Of a DNA stretch of 64,000 bases, positions 16,976 through 26,836 are shown in pieces (the stretch's first letter is position 1; every line of letters starts with the position of its first letter). The notes beneath the pieces were generated by a model, which saw only the letters and a program-made list of their open reading frames with translations, was not told where the DNA came from and did no database searches. The DNA is from Bradyrhizobium sp. AZCC 1693. Its GTDB lineage: Bacteria > Pseudomonadota > Alphaproteobacteria > Rhizobiales > Xanthobacteraceae. The stretch lies in NCBI RefSeq assembly GCF_036924745.1, contig NZ_JAZHSD010000001.1, forward strand, positions 2,232,001 through 2,296,000, in the 5' to 3' direction. Both the position numbers and the translations under genes were made by a program.

Positions 16976-17947
16976 ATGATTTCCTTCATCGCCCAGCGGA
17001 TCGCGAAGGCCATCGTCGTCCTTCTCGCGCTCGTCGTCCTCAACTTCTTCCTGATCCGGATGGCGCCGGGCGACCCGGCGCTGGTGATGGCGGGTGAAGC
17101 GGGCGCAGGCGATCAGGTTTTCCTGGCGCAACTGCGCGAGAAATTCGGTCTCGACCAGCCGCTGCCGGTGCAACTGTTCCTGTACGTCAAAGGCATTCTC
17201 AGCCTCGATCTCGGATTCTCGTTTCGCCAGCAGATGCCGGTCGCCACGCTGATCCTGCAGCGCCTGCCGGCGACGCTGTTGCTGACGGGGACTGCGTTTG
17301 CGATCTCGCTGGCCTTCGGCATCCTGTTCGGCGCGCTGGCAGCACGCTTTGCCGGCACCTGGGCCGATACCGCAATCACGGTGCTCGCGCTGGTCTTCTA
17401 CGCCACGCCGCTGTTCTGGGTCGCGCTGATGGCGATCCTGCTGTTTTCGGTCACGATGGATTGGCTGCCGAGCTTCGGCTACGAGACGGTCGGCGCCAAC
17501 TATACCGGGCTCGCGCACGTGCTCGATGTCGCCGCCCACCTGATCCTGCCGGCGACGACCATCGGCCTGTTCTTCATGGCGACCTACGCCCGCATGACGC
17601 GGGCCTCGATGCTCGAAGTTAACCGGCTCGACTTCGTCAAGACCGCGCGCGCCAAGGGCCTGTCCGACACCGTCATTCAGCGCCGTCACGTGCTGCGCAA
17701 CGCACTGTTGCCGGTGGTGACGCTCGCTGGCCTGCAGGCCGGCACGCTGGTCGGCGGCGCGGTGCTCACCGAGACCGTGTTCGCGTGGCCGGGCATCGGC
17801 CGCCTGATGTACGAAGCCCTGCTGCAGCGCGACTACAATCTGCTGCTCGGCGTGTTCGTCGTGTGCTCGGCCATGGTGCTGGCCTTCAACCTGATCACGG
17901 ACCTTGTCTACCGCTCCGTCGATCCCCGCATCGAGTTCGCCGCGTGA
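16976..17947 (+). CDS. ABC transporter permease, DppB type
   Basis: Inner-membrane channel subunit of 323 residues. The first TM helix is at about 9-29 (AKAIVVLLALVVLNFFLIRM), followed by the DppB-family APGDPA motif. Further TM helices follow, then the cytoplasmic EAA-like loop (DFVKTARAKGLSDTVIQR). The last bases overlap the GTG start of the second permease (GTGA). It sits 72 bp after the receptor stop, downstream of the hairpin. Confidence 0.92.
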   Translation: MISFIAQRIAKAIVVLLALVVLNFFLIRMAPGDPALVMAGEAGAGDQVFLAQLREKFGLDQPLPVQLFLYVKGILSLDLGFSFRQQMPVATLILQRLPATLLLTGTAFAISLAFGILFGALAARFAGTWADTAITVLALVFYATPLFWVALMAILLFSVTMDWLPSFGYETVGANYTGLAHVLDVAAHLILPATTIGLFFMATYARMTRASMLEVNRLDFVKTARAKGLSDTVIQRRHVLRNALLPVVTLAGLQAGTLVGGAVLTETVFAWPGIGRLMYEALLQRDYNLLLGVFVVCSAMVLAFNLITDLVYRSVDPRIEFAA

Positions 17948-18783
17948 GACAGGTCTGGCGAATGCTGTTGCGCAATCCCGGCGGCATGATCGGCGTCGCG
18001 ATCCTGACCATCGCGATTGCGGTTGCGCTGTTTGGTCCGCTGCTGTTTCCGACTTCGCCCTGGCGCATGGTGCAGCGGCCGTTCCTGCCGCCGTTCACAA
18101 TGGCTAACCTGCCGCTCGGCACCGATGCGCTGGGCCGCGACGTGATGGCGGGCATCATCTATGGCGCGCGGGTTTCCCTGCTGGTCGGCCTGATCTCGAC
18201 GCTGGCCTCGCTGGCGGTCGGCATCCCGCTCGGCGCGGCGGCTGGATATTTCGGCGGTAGGATCGACGATGCCCTGATGCGCTTCACCGAGTTCTTCCAG
18301 ACCGTCCCGAGTTTTGCACTGGCGATCGTGCTCGTCGCGATCATGCAGCCCTCCATCGTATCGATCGTATCAGCCATCGCCATCGTGAGCTGGCCGCCGG
18401 TGGCACGGCTGGTGCGCGGCGAGGTGCTGTCGCTGCGTACGCGCGAATATGTCCAGGCGGCGGTCGTAACCGGCCAGACCAACTGGTGGATCATCTGGCG
18501 CGAGATCCTGCCCAATGCGCTGTCGCCGGTCATCGTGCTGGCCTCGCTGATGGTGGCGACCGCGATCCTGCTGGAATCCTCACTCTCCTTCCTTGGCCTC
18601 GGCGATCCCAATCTGATGTCATGGGGCTACATGGTCGGCGCCGGCCGCACCGTCATCCGTCAGGCCTGGTGGATCACGGTATTCCCCGGCATCGCCATTC
18701 TGCTCTCGGTGCTGGCGCTGAACCTGATCGGTGAAGGCCTCAACGACGCGCTCAACCCTCGCCTCGCCAAAGGGGGGCGCTGA
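17944..18783 (+). CDS. ABC transporter permease, DppC type
   Basis: Second channel subunit of 279 residues. I chose the GTG at 17944, which overlaps the first permease's stop. It gives the expected DppC N-terminus (RQVWRMLLRNPGGMIGVAIL). A longer in-frame extension starting inside the first permease would be unrelated sequence. The conserved GTDALGRDVMAGIIYGARVS motif, an EAA loop (LRTREYVQAAVVTGQTNWWI) and about six TM helices are visible. Confidence 0.92.
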   Translation: MRQVWRMLLRNPGGMIGVAILTIAIAVALFGPLLFPTSPWRMVQRPFLPPFTMANLPLGTDALGRDVMAGIIYGARVSLLVGLISTLASLAVGIPLGAAAGYFGGRIDDALMRFTEFFQTVPSFALAIVLVAIMQPSIVSIVSAIAIVSWPPVARLVRGEVLSLRTREYVQAAVVTGQTNWWIIWREILPNALSPVIVLASLMVATAILLESSLSFLGLGDPNLMSWGYMVGAGRTVIRQAWWITVFPGIAILLSVLALNLIGEGLNDALNPRLAKGGR

Positions 18784-18785
18784 GC

Positions 18786-20393
18786 ATGACCGTCGTCATC
18801 AAGAACCTGAAACTGGCGCTGCCGCCCGGTGGCGACCGCCCTTATGCCGTGGATGGCGTTTCGTTCGAGCTATCAGCCGGAAAAATCCTCTGCGTGGTCG
18901 GCGAATCCGGCTCCGGCAAGTCGATGTGCGCCCATGCGCTGATGGGCCTTCTGCCGGATACCGTGACGGCTGAATCCGGCGAGGTCCTGTTCGAGGGTAA
19001 GAACCTGCTGTCGCTCAGCCCGACGGAATGGTTCGCGCTGCGGGGCCGACGCATCGCCATGGTGTTCCAGGAGCCGATGACGGCACTCAATCCGTTGATG
19101 CGGATCGGCGACCAGATCGCCGAGATGTTCGAGGCGCATGATCTCTTGACGCCGAAGGAGCGACGGCAAAAGGCCCTCGCCTTGATCGGCGAAGTCGGCC
19201 TGCCCGACCCCGAGCGGATCGTTCGTGCCTATCCCCATCAACTATCCGGCGGCCAGCGCCAGCGCGCGATGATCGCCATGGCGCTGGCGCTCGAACCGGC
19301 CGTGCTGGTGGCGGACGAACCGACCACCGCACTCGATGTCACGACGCAGGCGCAAATCCTCAAGCTGATCCGCGACCTGCAGCGGCGACGCAACATGGCC
19401 GTCATGTTCATCACCCATGATTTCGGCGTCGTCGCCGAGATTGCCGATCGCGTGGTCGTGCTTCAGCACGGCAAGGTGGTCGAACAGGGCACCGCCGATG
19501 ACGTGCTGTCGCGCGCCCAGCATCCCTATACCCGCGCATTGCTTGCCGCCGTCCCCACCCTGCAGCCTCCGCAGCGGACGCCCCTGCTCGACCGCAGCAA
19601 GGCGGTGGAAGTGATCGGCCTCGGCAAGACCTATGTCAGCGGCGGCGGATGGTTCCGCGCCGAACGGCGCGTGCAGGCGGCCAAGGAAGTCAGCTTCGAC
19701 ATTTTTCGCGGCGAGACGCTGGGACTTGTGGGTGAATCCGGTTCGGGAAAATCCTCGGTGGCGCGGCTCGTGATGCGCCTGATCGAACCCGACGCCGGCA
19801 CCGTCCGTATCGGCGACGTCGATCTCACCCGGATCAGGGGAAAGACGCTGCGCGAACAGCGCCGCCGCATTCAGATGGTGTTCCAGGATCCGTTCGCCTC
19901 GCTCAATCCGCGCCGCAAGGTCGGCAACATCATTACTGATGGACCGATCGCGCATGGCGTCGATCCGGCGGCGGCGCGAAAGCGTGCCGGCGAGCTGCTC
20001 AGCCTTGTCGGCCTCAACGCCAGCGCGATGGAGCGATTTCCGCATGAATTCTCCGGCGGGCAACGGCAGCGCATCGGAATTGCCCGCGCACTGGCGCTCG
20101 ATCCGGAAATCCTGGTCGCCGACGAAGCGGTGTCCGCGCTCGACGTGTCGGTGCAGGCACAGGTGCTGGACCTGCTGGAGGATCTGAAGGCCCGGCTCGG
20201 CCTGTCGATGCTGTTCATCACCCACGATCTGCGCGTGGCCGCGCAGATCTGCGACCGCATCGCCGTGATGCAGCATGGCGCGATCGTCGAGCTCAAATCC
20301 GCGTCCCTGCTTTTCGCCGCCCCTGAGCACGCCTACACGCGCGAGCTGCTTTCCGCCGTACCCGGCCAGACGTCATCGTCCAAGGCGGCATGA
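18786..20393 (+). CDS. dipeptide/oligopeptide ABC transporter ATP-binding protein, fused DppD-DppF
   Basis: A single 535-residue polypeptide with two ATPase modules. Module 1 (1-265): Walker A GESGSGKS, signature [12 protein letters not shown], Walker [10 protein letters not shown]. Module 2 (about 275-535): Walker [10 protein letters not shown], signature [12 protein letters not shown], Walker [13 protein letters not shown]. Each module has the C-terminal oligopeptide-family segment ([24 protein letters not shown]). The second Walker B has EAVS rather than EPTS, a common variant. It energises the adjacent permeases. Its stop overlaps the next ATG by 4 bp. Confidence 0.93.
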   Translation: MTVVIKNLKLALPPGGDRPYAVDGVSFELSAGKILCVVGESGSGKSMCAHALMGLLPDTVTAESGEVLFEGKNLLSLSPTEWFALRGRRIAMVFQEPMTALNPLMRIGDQIAEMFEAHDLLTPKERRQKALALIGEVGLPDPERIVRAYPHQLSGGQRQRAMIAMALALEPAVLVADEPTTALDVTTQAQILKLIRDLQRRRNMAVMFITHDFGVVAEIADRVVVLQHGKVVEQGTADDVLSRAQHPYTRALLAAVPTLQPPQRTPLLDRSKAVEVIGLGKTYVSGGGWFRAERRVQAAKEVSFDIFRGETLGLVGESGSGKSSVARLVMRLIEPDAGTVRIGDVDLTRIRGKTLREQRRRIQMVFQDPFASLNPRRKVGNIITDGPIAHGVDPAAARKRAGELLSLVGLNASAMERFPHEFSGGQRQRIGIARALALDPEILVADEAVSALDVSVQAQVLDLLEDLKARLGLSMLFITHDLRVAAQICDRIAVMQHGAIVELKSASLLFAAPEHAYTRELLSAVPGQTSSSKAA

Positions 20394-21340
20394 GCGGGTC
20401 CACCATGCGCTGCGTCCTGGTCAGCAAAAGCCTCGATCTTCGCGGCTATCTCGGCCCGCAATTCATGCGCGCCGCCGACCGTATCGAAATCATCAGTCAT
20501 CCCCACGAAGGTCCGGTAACGGACATCCGGCTGGCGGTGGCCTGGCATCCGCCGGATGACTCATTCGAACGCTATCCCAATCTGCAGGCGGTCTGCTCGA
20601 TCGGCGCCGGCGTCGACAACATTTTGGCGTGCCCCAGCCTGCGCCCCGATGTCGACGTGATCCGTGTCGTCGACCCGGCGCAGGCGCAGATGATGTCGGG
20701 CTTCGTGGCCTGGCACGTGATCGGCCATCAGCGGCGCTTTGCGACCTATCAGGCGCAACAGCGTAAGGAGCGATGGCGGCGTCTCGGCCTGCGCCGGGCG
20801 CAGGACGTGCCGGTCGGCATTTTGGGCTTTGGCGAGATTGGCCGCAGGGTCGCCACCGACCTCGCCTTGCTCGGTTTCCCGGTCATGGCGTGGAGCCGGA
20901 CCGCGAAGCCGACACCGCAAGGCGTGCGCGGCTTCAGTGGCGCCGCAGGCCTCGATGCCATGCTCGGTCAGACCGAGGTTCTCGTGAACCTGCTGCCGCT
21001 GACGCCGGAGACAAAGGGCATCCTCAACCGCAATACGTTTGCCCGAATGTATCGTGGCGGCTACCTGATCCAGGTCGGCCGCGGCGAGCATCTGGTCGAA
21101 GCCGATCTGCTCGCTGCACTGGAGAACGGCCAGCTTGCCGGCGCTTCGCTCGATGTATTCTCGCCAGAGCCACTGGCCCCGCGGCATCCGTTCTGGCGAC
21201 ATCCCAACATCGTCGTCACGCCTCACGATGCCTGCGAAGTCAGCGTGGAAGCGATCGGGGCGACGTTTCGCGCAACCGCAGAAGCGATACGCGCCGGCCG
21301 GCGCCCACCGCACTCCATCGACCGCGAACGCGGCTACTGA
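20390..21340 (+). CDS. D-2-hydroxyacid dehydrogenase, glyoxylate/hydroxypyruvate reductase A-like
   Basis: An NAD(P)H-dependent 2-ketoacid reductase of 316 residues. The Rossmann motif is GILGFGEIGRRVATDLALLG at about 143-162. Other marks are the substrate-side CSIGAGVDNI, NLLPLTPETKGIL, catalytic Arg in VGRGEHL and catalytic His in TPHDACE. It is most like GhrA. Translationally coupled to the ATPase (ATGA overlap), it probably reduces a keto acid made by the pathway, for instance after transamination or lyase action. Confidence 0.88.
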   Translation: MSGSTMRCVLVSKSLDLRGYLGPQFMRAADRIEIISHPHEGPVTDIRLAVAWHPPDDSFERYPNLQAVCSIGAGVDNILACPSLRPDVDVIRVVDPAQAQMMSGFVAWHVIGHQRRFATYQAQQRKERWRRLGLRRAQDVPVGILGFGEIGRRVATDLALLGFPVMAWSRTAKPTPQGVRGFSGAAGLDAMLGQTEVLVNLLPLTPETKGILNRNTFARMYRGGYLIQVGRGEHLVEADLLAALENGQLAGASLDVFSPEPLAPRHPFWRHPNIVVTPHDACEVSVEAIGATFRATAEAIRAGRRPPHSIDRERGY

Positions 21341-21349
21341 GCGACAGCA

Positions 21350-22426
21350 ATGGATATTCTAGTGCCGGACTCGTCGCTTGCGACTGTTGCCGCTCACCCG
21401 ATCGACACGCTGCGCGCCGCATCCGCCATTCCGGAAGCGCTGGCCCAACGACTGGCGGCCGAGCACTACGGCCTGATAGCCGCCGTGCACCGGCTCGACA
21501 GCGAGCGCGATCAAAACTTTCGGCTGCGCTCGCTGAGTGGCCGCGAATACGTCCTGAAGATTGCCAACCCCGCCGAAGACCGCGCGGTGACCAATCTGCA
21601 GACGGAGGCTCTGCTCCATCTCACTGCCGCCGACCCCGGCCTGCCGGTCCCGCGCATCTTTCCGGCGCGGAATGGCATGACGGAGCTTGATGTCACGTTC
21701 GACGACGGCTCGACGCGCGTGGTGCGCCTGTTGTCGTATCTCGCGGGAACCCCGATGCATGCGGTCGCAGGGTCGACGGCGCTGCGGCGCGATCTCGGCC
21801 GCTGCGCCGCAAGGCTCGCGCGGGGTCTTTCCGCTTTCAGCCATTGCGGCGCCAATCACAAACTACTTTGGGACCTTCAGCACGCCGCCGAACTGCGGCC
21901 GCTGATCGATGCCGTCCCGGGCGAGCGTCGCGGCCCGGTGGAGGACGTTCTCGGCGGTTTCGAAAGCTACGCCCTGCCAATGCTTCCGCAGTTGCCGAAC
22001 CAGCCCGTTCATAACGACCTCAACCCGCATAACGTCGTCGTCGACCCCGAAACCCATGCCGTCGTTGCCGGGATCATCGATTTCGGCGACCTCACCTGCA
22101 CGGCGCGGGTCAACGACCTTGCGATCACGGCCGCGTATCAGGTTGCCGACAACGACGATCCGCTTGCGCCGGCCTGCGAGATGATCGCGGCCTACCATGC
22201 CGTGCTGCCGCTGGAGGCGGCCGAATTCAGCGTGCTGTTCGACCTGATCGCCACGCGCATGGCCATGACGGTCGTGATCAGCAGTTGGCGCGCCGCCCGT
22301 TATCCTGCTAACCGGAACTACATTCTGCGCAACAATGCCGCGGCCTGGGCTCGGCTGCGGCGCATGGCCACGCTGTCGCGCGACCAGGCCAAACTTCAAA
22401 TTCAACGCGCCTGCCACGTGGGATAG
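21350..22426 (+). CDS. APH-family phosphotransferase (hydroxylysine-kinase-like)
   Basis: A small-molecule kinase of 358 residues in the aminoglycoside phosphotransferase/choline-kinase fold. The lobe with the ATP-binding lysine is YVLKIANP, the catalytic loop is VHNDLNPHNVVVD and the metal motif is IDFGDLTCTARVNDLAI. It is followed four bases later by a class III aminotransferase. In animals and some bacteria, kinases of this family phosphorylate hydroxylysine or similar amino alcohols, and a class III-type phospho-lyase then removes phosphate and ammonia. The pairing supports that chemistry here; the substrate is unproven. Confidence 0.82.
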   Translation: MDILVPDSSLATVAAHPIDTLRAASAIPEALAQRLAAEHYGLIAAVHRLDSERDQNFRLRSLSGREYVLKIANPAEDRAVTNLQTEALLHLTAADPGLPVPRIFPARNGMTELDVTFDDGSTRVVRLLSYLAGTPMHAVAGSTALRRDLGRCAARLARGLSAFSHCGANHKLLWDLQHAAELRPLIDAVPGERRGPVEDVLGGFESYALPMLPQLPNQPVHNDLNPHNVVVDPETHAVVAGIIDFGDLTCTARVNDLAITAAYQVADNDDPLAPACEMIAAYHAVLPLEAAEFSVLFDLIATRMAMTVVISSWRAARYPANRNYILRNNAAAWARLRRMATLSRDQAKLQIQRACHVG

Positions 22427-22430
22427 GGAT

Positions 22431-23726
22431 ATGTCCGCTACGGACGAAGCTATTTCGACACAAGACATGATCGCGCGGAGAAGCCGGCTGCTCGGGCCTG
22501 CATACCGGCTGTTCTACGACCAGCCGGTGCAGTTCGTGCGCGGCGAAGGCGTCTGGCTCCATGACGCCGCCGGACATCGCTATCTGGACGCCTACAACAA
22601 TGTCGCCTCCGTCGGGCACTGCCACCCGCACGTCGTGCAGGCGATTGCGCGGCAGGCAGCCGTACTCAACACGCATACGCGCTACTTGCACGAGACCGTG
22701 CTCGACTTCGCGGAAAAACTGCTCGCGACGTTTCCGCCCCAGATCGGTCACGTCATGTTCACCTGCACCGGCAGCGAGGCCAACGATCTCGCTTTGCGCG
22801 TCGCGCGGACCTGCACCGGCGGCACCGGCTTCATCGTCACCGCAGACGCCTATCACGGCGTCACCAGCGCGCTGACCGAACTGTCTCCCTCGCTCGGGCT
22901 ACCGCTTCCGGAAGGAAGTCACGCGCGACTGATACCGGCGCCCGGTTCGGAAGCGAACGCCGGCGAAGTGTTTGCGCATCATGTCGGCGACGCGCTGGAA
23001 GACATGAGGAAATGCGGCATCCGGCCGGCTGCGCTTCTGGTCGATACGATCTTTTCAAGCGACGGCGTGTTCGCCGATCCGCCTGGTTTTCTGCGACCGG
23101 CCGTCGAGGCTGTACGTGCCGCCGGTGCGCTGTTCATTGCGGATGAAGTGCAACCCGGCTTCGGCCGCTGCGGCGGAGGGATGTGGGGCTTCGCCCGCCA
23201 CGGCCTCGTCCCCGATCTCGTCACCATGGGCAAGCCGATGGGTAACGGCCATCCGGTCGCCGGAATGGCAGCCCGTCCAGAACTGCTCGCGGAGTTTGGC
23301 CGGCGATCGCGCTACTTCAACACCTTCGGCGGCAACCCGGTTTCGGCCGCCGCCGGGATTGCAGTTCTCGACGTGATCGAGTCGGAAGGATTGATGGAGA
23401 ACGCGCAACACACAGGCGCTTATCTGATCAAGCTGCTGAGGGAGCTGCGCGCGCGGCACACGCTGATCACCGAAGTGCGCGGTACTGGCCTATTCGTCGG
23501 CGTCGAGCTGCGGCACGACGGCAAAACGGGAACGCCTGCCACAGCGGAGACCGCGCGGATCGTGAACCTGCTGCGTGAAGGGCGCGTGCTGATCAGTTCG
23601 GCCGGCCCGCACGGCAACGTGCTCAAAATCCGGCCGCCCCTGGTGTTCCGGAGCGAACATGCCGACCTGCTCGTCGAGCGCCTCGATCAGGCGCTGACGG
23701 AATTGAACTTGGTGTCGGCGGAGTAA
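22431..23726 (+). CDS. class III aminotransferase / candidate phospho-lyase
   Basis: A PLP enzyme of 431 residues. Marks are [41 protein letters not shown] and the Schiff-base lysine in [14 protein letters not shown]. It looks like the AGXT2/ethanolamine-phosphate and phospho-hydroxylysine lyase branch ([18 protein letters not shown] is typical of it). The start at 22431 is used because the kinase stop and a GGGATAGGGAT leader are directly upstream; an earlier in-frame ATG lies inside the kinase gene. It is the last gene of the operon. Confidence 0.88.
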   Translation: MSATDEAISTQDMIARRSRLLGPAYRLFYDQPVQFVRGEGVWLHDAAGHRYLDAYNNVASVGHCHPHVVQAIARQAAVLNTHTRYLHETVLDFAEKLLATFPPQIGHVMFTCTGSEANDLALRVARTCTGGTGFIVTADAYHGVTSALTELSPSLGLPLPEGSHARLIPAPGSEANAGEVFAHHVGDALEDMRKCGIRPAALLVDTIFSSDGVFADPPGFLRPAVEAVRAAGALFIADEVQPGFGRCGGGMWGFARHGLVPDLVTMGKPMGNGHPVAGMAARPELLAEFGRRSRYFNTFGGNPVSAAAGIAVLDVIESEGLMENAQHTGAYLIKLLRELRARHTLITEVRGTGLFVGVELRHDGKTGTPATAETARIVNLLREGRVLISSAGPHGNVLKIRPPLVFRSEHADLLVERLDQALTELNLVSAE

Positions 23727-24023
23727 CGCGCGTCTTAAGCGCCGGCAGACGGCAGGCTGGCAGCGGCGATGGCCACGATCTGGGACAGCCGGCGTCCGAT
23801 CCGGGAGGACGCGCTGCTCAGCAATGAACGAACCTGTCGCATCTCTTCGTCTTCCATATGCGCCGGGGGGCAAGGCGCACAGGGAAAATGATCTTACTCA
23901 GCTAAGTAGTCGATATCCCTCGGAAAATAGCAATGCACGCTTCGTCCGGAGGCCGATCGGCAGTGGTTTTATTGCCCCGATCGCCCCAGCGGCGAATGAG
24001 ATTTTCTCCGCGGATTCCGACCC

Positions 24024-24866
24024 TCATAGCCCGGTGATGCCGCTGTCGACCGCCAGCGCCTGTGCGTTGACGTAAACGCTCTCGTCGGAAATGAAAAACA
24101 GCGCCGCGTACGCGATTTCCCACCCCGTCGCCATCCGCCCGAACGGCACGCCCGACGCGCTTCGCGACGGCCGGCCGGCGCTGGTGTGCCGGCCGAGCGG
24201 GGTATCGACCAGGCCCGGGTAGATGATGTTGGCGCGAATGCCGCGCCTGGCGCCTTCCTTCGCGACATTGCGCATAAGACCGCCGAGCGCCGCTTTCGAC
24301 GCGTCATAGGCGATCAGCCGCGAGCCGGAACGAAGTGCCGCAATCGACGAGATGAACACGATCGAGGATCCGTCGGCGATGTGCTTGAGCGCCTTGCGAC
24401 AGCAGAGCATCGGACCGGTCAGGTTGACCGCAAACGTATCGTTCCACTCCTTCAGATCCACCCCGTCGAGGCCGAGCGCCCCCACGCCAATGCCGACATT
24501 GAGCACCATGCCATCAATGCCGCCGAGCCCCTCCATCGCCTCGTCGATCATCCGGTTGACGTCATCTTCACGCGAGATGTCAGCTTCTATCGAAAATGCC
24601 GCACCACCCTCAGCAATAATCCGTTGGACGGTGTCGTCAGCGCTGGCCCGGTTGACATCGGCAACCGCGACATGCGCCCCTTCCCGCGCAAACAGCAACG
24701 ACATGGCCCGGCCGTTTCCAACCGGATCGGTGGCGGCGTCGAACGTCCGCTGCCCGCCGCCGACGACCAGAATCTTGCGGCCCTTGAGCCGCCCGCGACC
24801 GGGTGCCTCGCCCGCAGATTCCGGGCTGAGCTGACGGACGTAGCGCATCTTGTCTGACATCTTCAT
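24024..24866 (-). CDS. SDR family oxidoreductase
   Basis: A NAD(P)-dependent short-chain dehydrogenase of 280 residues. The glycine-rich segment begins VVGGGQRTFDAA and is longer than usual, with an inserted loop before NGRAMSLLFAREGA. NVGIGVGALG takes the place of the usual NNAG block. The catalytic Ser is in VFISSIAAL and the YxxxK in YDASKAALGG. Its start overlaps the alpha/beta hydrolase stop by 4 bp. The last of three co-oriented genes, it likely oxidises an alcohol produced by the hydrolase. Substrate unknown. Confidence 0.88.
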   Translation of the reverse strand: MKMSDKMRYVRQLSPESAGEAPGRGRLKGRKILVVGGGQRTFDAATDPVGNGRAMSLLFAREGAHVAVADVNRASADDTVQRIIAEGGAAFSIEADISREDDVNRMIDEAMEGLGGIDGMVLNVGIGVGALGLDGVDLKEWNDTFAVNLTGPMLCCRKALKHIADGSSIVFISSIAALRSGSRLIAYDASKAALGGLMRNVAKEGARRGIRANIIYPGLVDTPLGRHTSAGRPSRSASGVPFGRMATGWEIAYAALFFISDESVYVNAQALAVDSGITGL

Positions 24867-25747
24867 CTCACCGTGCTTTGAGCAGGCTGCGGGGCATCGA
24901 GAAACTGCCGCAGCGACGCGAGAACCACATCAAGCCGGTCATGATGGAGCCAATGCCCGGCGCCCGCAATCTTCTGCAGCTCAGCTTGCTTGAAATGCGC
25001 CAGCAGGCCGGCAGCTTCGGGATCGGGAAGAAAGCTTTCGTCGCCCCACATCAACAACGTCGGACAGGTAATGCGCGACCACAAGGCGGCATATTCGTCC
25101 GATGACAGCCGATACGGCGCTCTCGCCCGCTGATAATGATCGAACTTCCAGCGATAGAGGCCGTCGGCATCCTGCCGAACGCCGTGGCGGGCCAGATGGA
25201 GCGCCAGCGCCGGCGTCAGGCGCTTGTTGCGCGCCGACAATCGCTTCGCCGCCTCCTCGATCGTCCGGAACGTACTCTCCTGATGCTGCGAGATACGGTC
25301 GAGCTGGTCGATCCAGCGCGACATCTGGTCGGCGATCGGCGCTGGTTGCGAGCCCGACAGGAAAGCGCCATCGAGCACGACGAGCCGCGATACCCTCTCT
25401 GGGTAGGTACCGGCATAGGCCAACGCGACCATGCCGCCCATCGAGTGGCCGACAATCGCGACATCCTGCAGCGCCGCGAAACGCATCAGCCGGGTGAGGT
25501 CATAGACATTGTCGGTCAGGCTATAGCTGCTTCCTCTCGCCCATTCGGAATCGCCGTGCCCGCGCAGATCCGGGGCCATGACATGGAAATGCGGCTGCAG
25601 TGCCTGCGCGATCGCATCCCAGTTGCGGCAATGGTCGAGCCCGCCATGGACCAGGATCAATGGCGGCGCGGTTTCGTTGCCCCAGTCGACATAGTGCAGC
25701 CGCAGCCCTTGGGACTCATAAAAGCGGTCTGCCGGTTCGGCCATCAT
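24863..25747 (-). CDS. alpha/beta hydrolase
   Basis: A serine hydrolase of 294 residues. The oxyanion HGG (LVHGGLDHCRNWD), nucleophile elbow GHSMGGMVALAYAG (about residues 100-113), a probable acid in LLMWGDESFLPDPE and catalytic His in AGAGHWLHHDR are all present. It looks cytoplasmic, with no signal peptide. It lies between a hydroxyacid dehydrogenase (27 bp upstream) and an SDR (4-bp overlap), consistent with hydrolysing an ester or lactone in one pathway. Confidence 0.88.
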   Translation of the reverse strand: MMAEPADRFYESQGLRLHYVDWGNETAPPLILVHGGLDHCRNWDAIAQALQPHFHVMAPDLRGHGDSEWARGSSYSLTDNVYDLTRLMRFAALQDVAIVGHSMGGMVALAYAGTYPERVSRLVVLDGAFLSGSQPAPIADQMSRWIDQLDRISQHQESTFRTIEEAAKRLSARNKRLTPALALHLARHGVRQDADGLYRWKFDHYQRARAPYRLSSDEYAALWSRITCPTLLMWGDESFLPDPEAAGLLAHFKQAELQKIAGAGHWLHHDRLDVVLASLRQFLDAPQPAQSTVR

Positions 25748-25774
25748 GGAAACGTCTCTCGCGGAGGTGACGGC

Positions 25775-26836
25775 CTATTTCGGCGCAAATCCGAACGCGC
25801 ACTCGAAGCGCTTGACGTAATCGGGCCACACCTCGGGATTGACGATGCGCGGCGGCCGTTTTCCGTCGAGCGCATCGAGAATCTGTTCAGCGGCGATCTT
25901 GCCCATGTTCATGCGCGCTTCCTTGGTGACGCCCGCCGTGTGCGGGCTGGCCAGCACATTGTCGAACTGCAGCAGCGGATGCTCCGGCGGCGGCGGCTCC
26001 TTGTCCCAGACGTCGAGGCCGGCTCCGGCAATCCGCTTGTCGCGCAACGCGGCGTACAGCGCCTCCTCGTCGTGAATGAAGCCGCGCGCCGTAGTGATGA
26101 AGAATGCGTGGGGCTGCATCAGCGCGAACTCGCGGGCGCCGATCATGCGGCGATTATCCTTGGTCAGGGGGCATGAGATCGAGACAAAGTCCGAGCGACG
26201 CATCAGATCGTGAAGCTCGACCTTCTCGCCGCCGCGCGCGGCGATTTCTTGCGCGGTCAGATAGGGATCGTAGGCAATCACCTTCATATGCAGCAGGCCG
26301 TTGCAGAGCTCGGCGATGCGGCGGCCGACATTGCCGATCCCGACGATGCCGATCGTCTTGCCCTGAACCTCGTTGCCGATCAGTGAATTCCGGTTGACGT
26401 TGGCCTCGCGGCGCAGCGCGCGGTCGGATTCCAGAATGCGCTTGGACAGCGTCAGCATCATCCCCAAGGCATGCTCGGCGACCGAATTGGCGTTGCCGCC
26501 GGATTGATTGACGACGAGCACGCCCGCCGCCGTGCAGGCATCGACATCCACGGGATCGAAGCCCGCGCCGTTCGAGGACACGATCAGGAGGTTGGGCGCC
26601 CGCCGCAGCAAATCTCGATCGACATGGAAATGTTTTGCGATCTCGTCGCGCGCCGCTCCGACCTGATAGGCATGCGCCGCTGACAGGATCGGCGCGGCGA
26701 CCGCATTCGGACTGTCGTTTTCCAGCCGGTCGAGCCGCACGTCAGCGCGCGCTTTCAGAATATCGATATAGATCTCGTGGGCGAGGTACTTGACGTAGAA
26801 CACGCGCTTGTTGTTGACGGTCATGTTTGCTGGCAA
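25775..26836 (-). CDS. D-isomer-specific 2-hydroxyacid dehydrogenase
   Basis: An NAD-dependent 2-hydroxyacid dehydrogenase of 353 residues. The Rossmann motif is GIVGIGNVGRRIAELC. The catalytic Arg region is ISSNGAGFDPVD-like (VSSNGAGFDPV), with Glu/His in KEPPPPEHPLL and SPHTAGVT. It has the longer N-terminus of SerA/VanH-type proteins but no ACT domain. It is the first gene of the minus-strand trio and divergent from the ThDP decarboxylase pair. A role in making or using a 3-substituted pyruvate is suggested by that neighbour; this is inference. Confidence 0.87.
   Translation of the reverse strand: MPANMTVNNKRVFYVKYLAHEIYIDILKARADVRLDRLENDSPNAVAAPILSAAHAYQVGAARDEIAKHFHVDRDLLRRAPNLLIVSSNGAGFDPVDVDACTAAGVLVVNQSGGNANSVAEHALGMMLTLSKRILESDRALRREANVNRNSLIGNEVQGKTIGIVGIGNVGRRIAELCNGLLHMKVIAYDPYLTAQEIAARGGEKVELHDLMRRSDFVSISCPLTKDNRRMIGAREFALMQPHAFFITTARGFIHDEEALYAALRDKRIAGAGLDVWDKEPPPPEHPLLQFDNVLASPHTAGVTKEARMNMGKIAAEQILDALDGKRPPRIVNPEVWPDYVKRFECAFGFAPK

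Noticed and set aside
23735-23857. 40-codon minus-strand frame (MEDEEMRQVRSLLSSASSRI...) after the aminotransferase
   Set aside because: No clear ribosome site, no known family, and it ends against the aminotransferase stop. Too weak to call a gene.
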